35,946 nucleotides of DNA, taken from contig CAJMLW010000017.1 in NCBI GenBank assembly GCA_905214495.1, positions 1 to 35,946 on the forward strand, read 5' to 3'. A program made the translations under genes and the position numbers. Positions 32,548-35,946 of the stretch are shown here, piece by piece (position 1 is the stretch's first letter; each line of letters begins with the position of its first letter). The notes beneath the pieces were generated by a model. That model saw only the letters and a program-made list of their open reading frames with translations. It ran no database searches and was not told where the DNA came from. The stretch comes from an uncultured bacterium (lineage in GTDB: Bacteria; Bacillota; Negativicutes; Veillonellales; Veillonellaceae).

Positions 32548-33729
32548 TTAATCTTCTTTAATCATGGTATAAAAGCATACTAATGCTAATACAGCACATA
32601 CAACCATAACAATCCCCATAGGAATGCCATTATGACTTCCACCAATACCGACTAATGGTGATACAAATCCAGCAGAAAACATGCCTGCAAATCCTAAAAT
32701 AGCAGAGGCGCTACCTGCCTGGCGTCCATATTTGGCCATTGCCATAGAGAAACCTGTTGATCCAAATACAGATACGGTACAAACTGTACAGAACAGGATG
32801 ATACTAGTTACAATAAAGGACCAATTAAAGTACATCGCACAAAGGAATAGGATAGAGCCAATCGTTAATTGCAATAGACTAGTATGTAAAATGGTTCTTA
32901 TTTTTACAACATTACTTACTTTGGCACTGATTACGCTAGCGAGGATAATACCGCAACTGTTAATCCCAAACATATAACTAAACTCTTGGGCAGATAGATT
33001 GAATATATTTTGGTATACAAAGGATGAACCCGAAATATAGGCAAAGAAACCACCAAAGGCAAATAGCTGAACTAGAGTCTGGCCTAAGAAAGAGCTATCT
33101 TTTAGTAGAGTACCGTAGTTTTTAAATGCTGTTGTTATACCTCCGGAAATACGCTTTTCTGGTGGTAGGCTTTCAGTAAAAAAGAAAGAGCCTATAAGCA
33201 ACACGGCAGAGAAAATGGCGAGGACAATAAAAATAAAGCGCCATGTAGAAAATAGTAGAAGCTGACCACCTATAAGTGGTGCAATAACCGGAGCTAATCC
33301 GTTAACGAGCATGAGTAGAGACATGAGTCGCATTAATTCCTTGCCAGATGCAAAGTCTCGGGAGATGGCCTTAGCAATAACAACGCCGATAGAACCTGTT
33401 AAACCTTGTAAAAATCGTGCCACTAGTAAAATCTCAATATCGGGCGCAATAGCACAGAGTACACTAGCAATTACACATAGAATATTGCCAATGATAAGTG
33501 GTTTTTTTCGCCCAAATGAGTCACTAAGTGGACCACCAATCAATTGACCGATAGCGATACCAAAAGTCATAATACCAATTGTCATCTGAATGAGGGATGC
33601 ATTTGTGTTAAGTTCATGAGGCATGATTGGTAATGATGGCAAATATAAATCAGTACCTAGTGGTGTGATAGCTGTAAGAAGCCCTAGAAATACGACAATG
33701 AATAAAGAAATTTTCTTTGTAGACTCCAT
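32548..33729 (-). CDS. Bcr/CflA-family MFS drug exporter
   Basis: This 393-residue protein has about 12 membrane segments and the Bcr/CflA hallmarks: TDLYLPSLPIMPHEL in helix 1, GQLIGGPLSDSFGRKKPLIIG as motif A, ARFLQGLTGSIGVVIAKAISRD, and LVNGLAPVIAPLIGGQLL as motif C. Such proteins export chloramphenicol-like drugs, sulfonamides, bicyclomycin or small peptides using protons. ATG 33729 follows AGGAGA; the frame is open to 33792, but that part overlaps a terminator hairpin in the leader. Expression is probably controlled by that terminator. Confidence 0.88.
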   Translation of the reverse strand: MESTKKISLFIVVFLGLLTAITPLGTDLYLPSLPIMPHELNTNASLIQMTIGIMTFGIAIGQLIGGPLSDSFGRKKPLIIGNILCVIASVLCAIAPDIEILLVARFLQGLTGSIGVVIAKAISRDFASGKELMRLMSLLMLVNGLAPVIAPLIGGQLLLFSTWRFIFIVLAIFSAVLLIGSFFFTESLPPEKRISGGITTAFKNYGTLLKDSSFLGQTLVQLFAFGGFFAYISGSSFVYQNIFNLSAQEFSYMFGINSCGIILASVISAKVSNVVKIRTILHTSLLQLTIGSILFLCAMYFNWSFIVTSIILFCTVCTVSVFGSTGFSMAMAKYGRQAGSASAILGFAGMFSAGFVSPLVGIGGSHNGIPMGIVMVVCAVLALVCFYTMIKED

Positions 33730-33743
33730 AAAATCTCCTATAT

Positions 33744-33783
33744 TAAAAAAGGGAAAAATAAAAGCCTGCGAATCGCACTTCGC
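33744..33783 (-). promoter_or_regulatory. Terminator-like attenuator in the Bcr/CflA gene leader
   Basis: On the minus strand GTCTGCGAA (33785-33777 region) pairs with TTCGCAGGC over 9 bp with one G-U pair and a GTGCGA loop, followed by TTTTATTTTT and later TTTTTT. It ends about 15-30 bases before the start codon. The lactate permease gene upstream has its own terminator, so this one belongs to the exporter's own leader. A candidate -10, TACAAT, lies at 33824-33819. Confidence 0.65.
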
Positions 33784-33897
33784 AGACTGCATTTAATTTT
33801 ATCAATTTAATAAGGTGTATTGTAACATGATTATTGAGAAAAAGCTATAGATTTATGTGTATGTAACAGAGGTATTGCTTATTTATATGTGAACATA

Positions 33898-33929
33898 AAA
33901 AGAACAGCTCACGAATGAGCTGTTCTTTT
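33898..33929. terminator. Terminator of the lactate permease gene
   Basis: A perfect 14-bp stem pairs 33898-33911 with 33916-33929 around CGAA, with an A tract giving a U-run on the minus strand. It lies 13 bases after the permease stop. Confidence 0.92.
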
Positions 33930-33942
33930 ATTTTACCAATTC

Positions 33943-35580
33943 TTAGAAGAAGATGTGGTGAATTTCATGGATGAAATGTTGACCGAAGAAGGAGATACAA
34001 CCATGCATGATGATGAAAATGATGAAGTATTTGAACGCGCTGTTCATGATAACACTTGCTTCGATTTTATGTTCTAAGTTGCGAGCTTCTTCCGCACTGA
34101 TTTCTTTGTGGTTTTCTAAGTATGCTTTCAAAGCAGGACCTACGGCACCAATAGAAATTGCGATGGATTGTGGGGACAACATTTTGCCGATACCAGCTGC
34201 ACCGGAGTTAACTGCTGCCAACCAGAAGCCAAGGTCTTCGAAGTTTGTAGGATTTAAACCTTGAGCTGCAGCGATTTGAAGTGGGCCAAACAATACGTTG
34301 GAGTTTGTACCGGAACCTGTTAAGAACGCACCCAATGCACCTACGATAGGAGCGAATAGAGGGTACAAGGAACCTGTACCTGCAACCATTGCTTTCGCGA
34401 TGTCTGCAGTCATACCGGAGTATGTCATCAATTTTGCAGTCATAACAACTGTGATGATTGTAAGGTATGTGAATTTCAAGTTTTTAACTGTGGAACCCAA
34501 TGTACCGAAGATTTCACCAGCTTTTGCTTTTTGGATGAAACCACCAACGATACCAGCGATGAAAATCATGATACCAGGAGTTGCAATCCATACGAATGTG
34601 TAAGGTTTTGCACCAGCACCTTGGTAAATAGGTACAGATGTTTTAATGGATGCAAGAGGACCATTGATTGCTGGGAACAATTTAGAAGTTAATAACAATA
34701 ATACGAAGATTAAGATGAATGGCATTGCAGCCACAAGGCCTTCGCCACCAGAAACTTTAGGAACTTCGCCAGTTTGTTTAACTGCGTATTGAGGATCATT
34801 AGGAGGTATAATTTTTGCACAAGCGATGATCACTGCCATGATTACGATGGATGCAGAAATTACAGATAATTCAGGCCCCATTGCGGAATTGATTATAGTT
34901 TCAGGAACAGCTAATGCTAAACCGGAAAGTAATGTTACAAGGAATACGCCTTTTAACGCTTTGATACCGCCACCAATGATCATAACAACGAAGAATGGAG
35001 CGATAAGGTTAAGTAAGAATAATTGTACGGAAATGAATGTACCTAAATGGCTTGGATCAAGGTTAGTTAAGGATGCCAATGTAGTAGTTGGAATACCGAT
35101 AGAGCCGAATGTTGTTGGTACGGAGTTAGCAACGAGACATGCGATGATAGATTTTAGTGGGTCGAAACCTACGGCAACCATCATAGCTGCAGGAATTGCA
35201 ACGGCTGTACCGAAGCCAGCCATACCTTCCATGAAAGCACCGAAGCCCCATGCAAGTAATAATGCAAGTACACGAGTATCAGATGTTACAGAGGAAAGCA
35301 TGGTTTTAATAGTTTCCATAGCTTTTGTATGTACTACCAAGTTGTAAACGAAGATAGCCGCTGTAATAACTAATAGGATAGGCCAAATTGCCAATGCGGC
35401 ACCTTCAAGGGCACCAGTGACCATAATAAATGGGTCGGATTGGAATGCTGTAATAGCGATGATGAAAGAACCGATTGCAGCAACACTTGTTGCTTGCCAT
35501 GCAGGTAATTTCAAGATGGATAACGCTACGATCAACCAAATGATTGGAGATAGCGCTAATAGAACGGTGAGAGCACTCAT
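33943..35580 (-). CDS. lctP: L-lactate permease (LctP/LldP family)
   Basis: This 545-residue inner-membrane protein imports lactate, the main carbon and energy source of Veillonella-type anaerobes. It shows the family signatures GALEGAALAIWPILLVI, LLLAWGFGAFMEGMAGFGTAVAIPAAM split across one loop, IACLVANSVPTTFGSIGIP, and GALGAFLTGSGTNSNVLFG near the C-terminus. There are about 12-14 hydrophobic segments. ATG 35580 is preferred because AAAGGA lies 11 bases upstream; an in-frame ATG at 35592 directly adjoins that site. The promoter at 35611-35639 and a palindrome just upstream suggest regulated expression. Confidence 0.94.
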   Translation of the reverse strand: MSALTVLLALSPIIWLIVALSILKLPAWQATSVAAIGSFIIAITAFQSDPFIMVTGALEGAALAIWPILLVITAAIFVYNLVVHTKAMETIKTMLSSVTSDTRVLALLLAWGFGAFMEGMAGFGTAVAIPAAMMVAVGFDPLKSIIACLVANSVPTTFGSIGIPTTTLASLTNLDPSHLGTFISVQLFLLNLIAPFFVVMIIGGGIKALKGVFLVTLLSGLALAVPETIINSAMGPELSVISASIVIMAVIIACAKIIPPNDPQYAVKQTGEVPKVSGGEGLVAAMPFILIFVLLLLTSKLFPAINGPLASIKTSVPIYQGAGAKPYTFVWIATPGIMIFIAGIVGGFIQKAKAGEIFGTLGSTVKNLKFTYLTIITVVMTAKLMTYSGMTADIAKAMVAGTGSLYPLFAPIVGALGAFLTGSGTNSNVLFGPLQIAAAQGLNPTNFEDLGFWLAAVNSGAAGIGKMLSPQSIAISIGAVGPALKAYLENHKEISAEEARNLEHKIEASVIMNSAFKYFIIFIIMHGCISFFGQHFIHEIHHIFF

Positions 35581-35610
35581 TTCTAAAATCATCCTTTCAA
35601 GAAAAATAAA

Positions 35611-35656
35611 AATATATGCTTAACAGGACGATGTAGCAATAATCAATTTAATTGAT
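35611..35656 (-). promoter_or_regulatory. lctP promoter with adjoining palindromic operator
   Basis: On the minus strand TTGCTA (35639-35634), a 17-base spacer and TATATT (35616-35611) form a good promoter. Directly upstream, ATCAATTTAATTGAT (35642-35656) is a perfect 7-bp inverted repeat around one base, a plausible operator. Confidence 0.68.
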
Positions 35657-35758
35657 GAGTAATTCGCTATTGGATTAAGTTGTAAAAGTTCAGTAATAAT
35701 AAAAGATTACAATAAAATAACAGATATACTTATCAGAAAAAGTGATATATCTCTTAAA

Positions 35759-35793
35759 ATTTTTTAACCTCATAGCTTATGAGGTTAAAAAAT
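35759..35793. terminator. AT-rich hairpin terminator
   Basis: A perfect 16-bp stem pairs 35759-35774 with 35778-35793 around GCT; the outer part is T6/A6. It lies between the last minus-strand gene and lctP. Confidence 0.75.
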
Positions 35794-35798
35794 ATAAG

Positions 35799-35832
35799 AG
35801 AGGGGACATAAACAGTGTTTATGTCCCCCTCT
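35799..35832 (-). terminator. Terminator of the last, partial gene
   Basis: GGGGACATAAAC (35802-35813) pairs with GTTTATGTCCCC (35817-35828) with a loop AGT; the outer three pairs continue past one bulged base. On the minus strand it is followed by CTTATATTTTTT, which leads into the next hairpin. Confidence 0.75.
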
Positions 35833-35875
35833 GTACTAACTACATGTCCGTGTTAGGGCCAACACTAATTAGATA

Positions 35876-35946
35876 TTAGTAGTTACCTTTAAACATTGTA
35901 GCAGGAGCTTCTGGTACATAATCGCCGAAGTAGGATTTGAAGTCTA
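35876..35946 (-). CDS. 3' end of an unidentified gene, cut by the right edge
   Basis: The minus strand reads an open frame entering from the window edge, ending SYFGDYVPEAPATMFKGNY and TAA at 35878-35876. Only about 23 residues are visible, too few to name a family. A pair of terminator hairpins follows, which supports a real gene end. It would lie upstream of lctP on the same strand but is separated from it by those terminators. Confidence 0.6.
   Translation of the reverse strand, partial: DFKSYFGDYVPEAPATMFKGNY

Noticed and set aside
33311..35347. Several long plus-strand frames opposite the exporter and permease genes
   Set aside because: They are antisense shadows with no binding sites and no protein-family features; the minus-strand genes are clear.
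1..35946. CRISPR array, insertion sequence, prophage, tRNA or rRNA
   Set aside because: No regularly spaced repeats, transposase-like or phage-like proteins, or recognisable stable RNA genes were seen on either strand.

Overview
The window looks like chromosomal DNA of a low-to-moderate GC, anaerobic Firmicute of the Negativicutes, most likely Veillonella or a close relative. This is inferred from a lactate permease gene, a fused AroE-AroK enzyme, a very long tandem activase of the 2-hydroxyacyl-CoA dehydratase family, a CobT-type lower-ligand enzyme, strong Shine-Dalgarno sites and many hairpin-plus-T terminators. No rRNA, tRNA, CRISPR array, insertion sequence or phage gene was seen.

Layout. 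1-2.8 kb (+): a MarR regulator cut by the left edge, a NimA-like flavin/PNPOx protein, and two tandem secreted paralogs. 3.0-4.4 kb (-): a purine permease. 4.5-7.1 kb (+): an Rrf2 regulator with three cysteines, an MFS exporter and aroD. 7.2-14.3 kb (-): aroF, aroB, aroA, aroC, pheA and an aroE-aroK fusion; with the convergent aroD these cover all seven steps to chorismate plus the branch to phenylpyruvate. 14.5-15.4 kb (+): a GNAT acetyltransferase, a DIP1984-family pseudogene with an internal deletion, and possible coding debris. 15.5-18.8 kb (-): nrdA-nrdB. 19.1-22.7 kb (+): a flavodoxin, an iron alcohol dehydrogenase, a small frameshifted reading frame and an SDF-family symporter behind an elaborate control region. 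22.8-25.8 kb (+): CoA-type Nudix hydrolase, cobT-like gene and a DUF389 membrane protein. 26.0-27.7 kb (-): a short, divergent DXS-like enzyme. 28.2-32.4 kb (+): a 1418-residue tandem ASKHA ATPase/dehydratase-like protein. 32.5-35.6 kb (-): a Bcr/CflA exporter with a terminator in its leader and an L-lactate permease. The last bases hold the 3' end of another minus-strand gene.

Most notable signal. Upstream of aroF, on the minus strand, is an unannotated 29-codon leader peptide with a good ribosome binding site and the run Tyr-Phe-Tyr-Trp-Phe-Phe at residues 12-17, followed by a strong terminator. Mutually exclusive 1:2, 2:3 and 3:4 pairings can be drawn by hand. This is the architecture of ribosome-mediated transcription attenuation sensing all three aromatic amino acids at once, placed on the first enzyme of the pathway.

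Other regulatory structure includes a 20-bp direct repeat between nrdA and the flavodoxin gene, a consensus promoter with an adjoining dyad and a terminator ahead of the symporter, and a palindrome abutting the lactate permease promoter.
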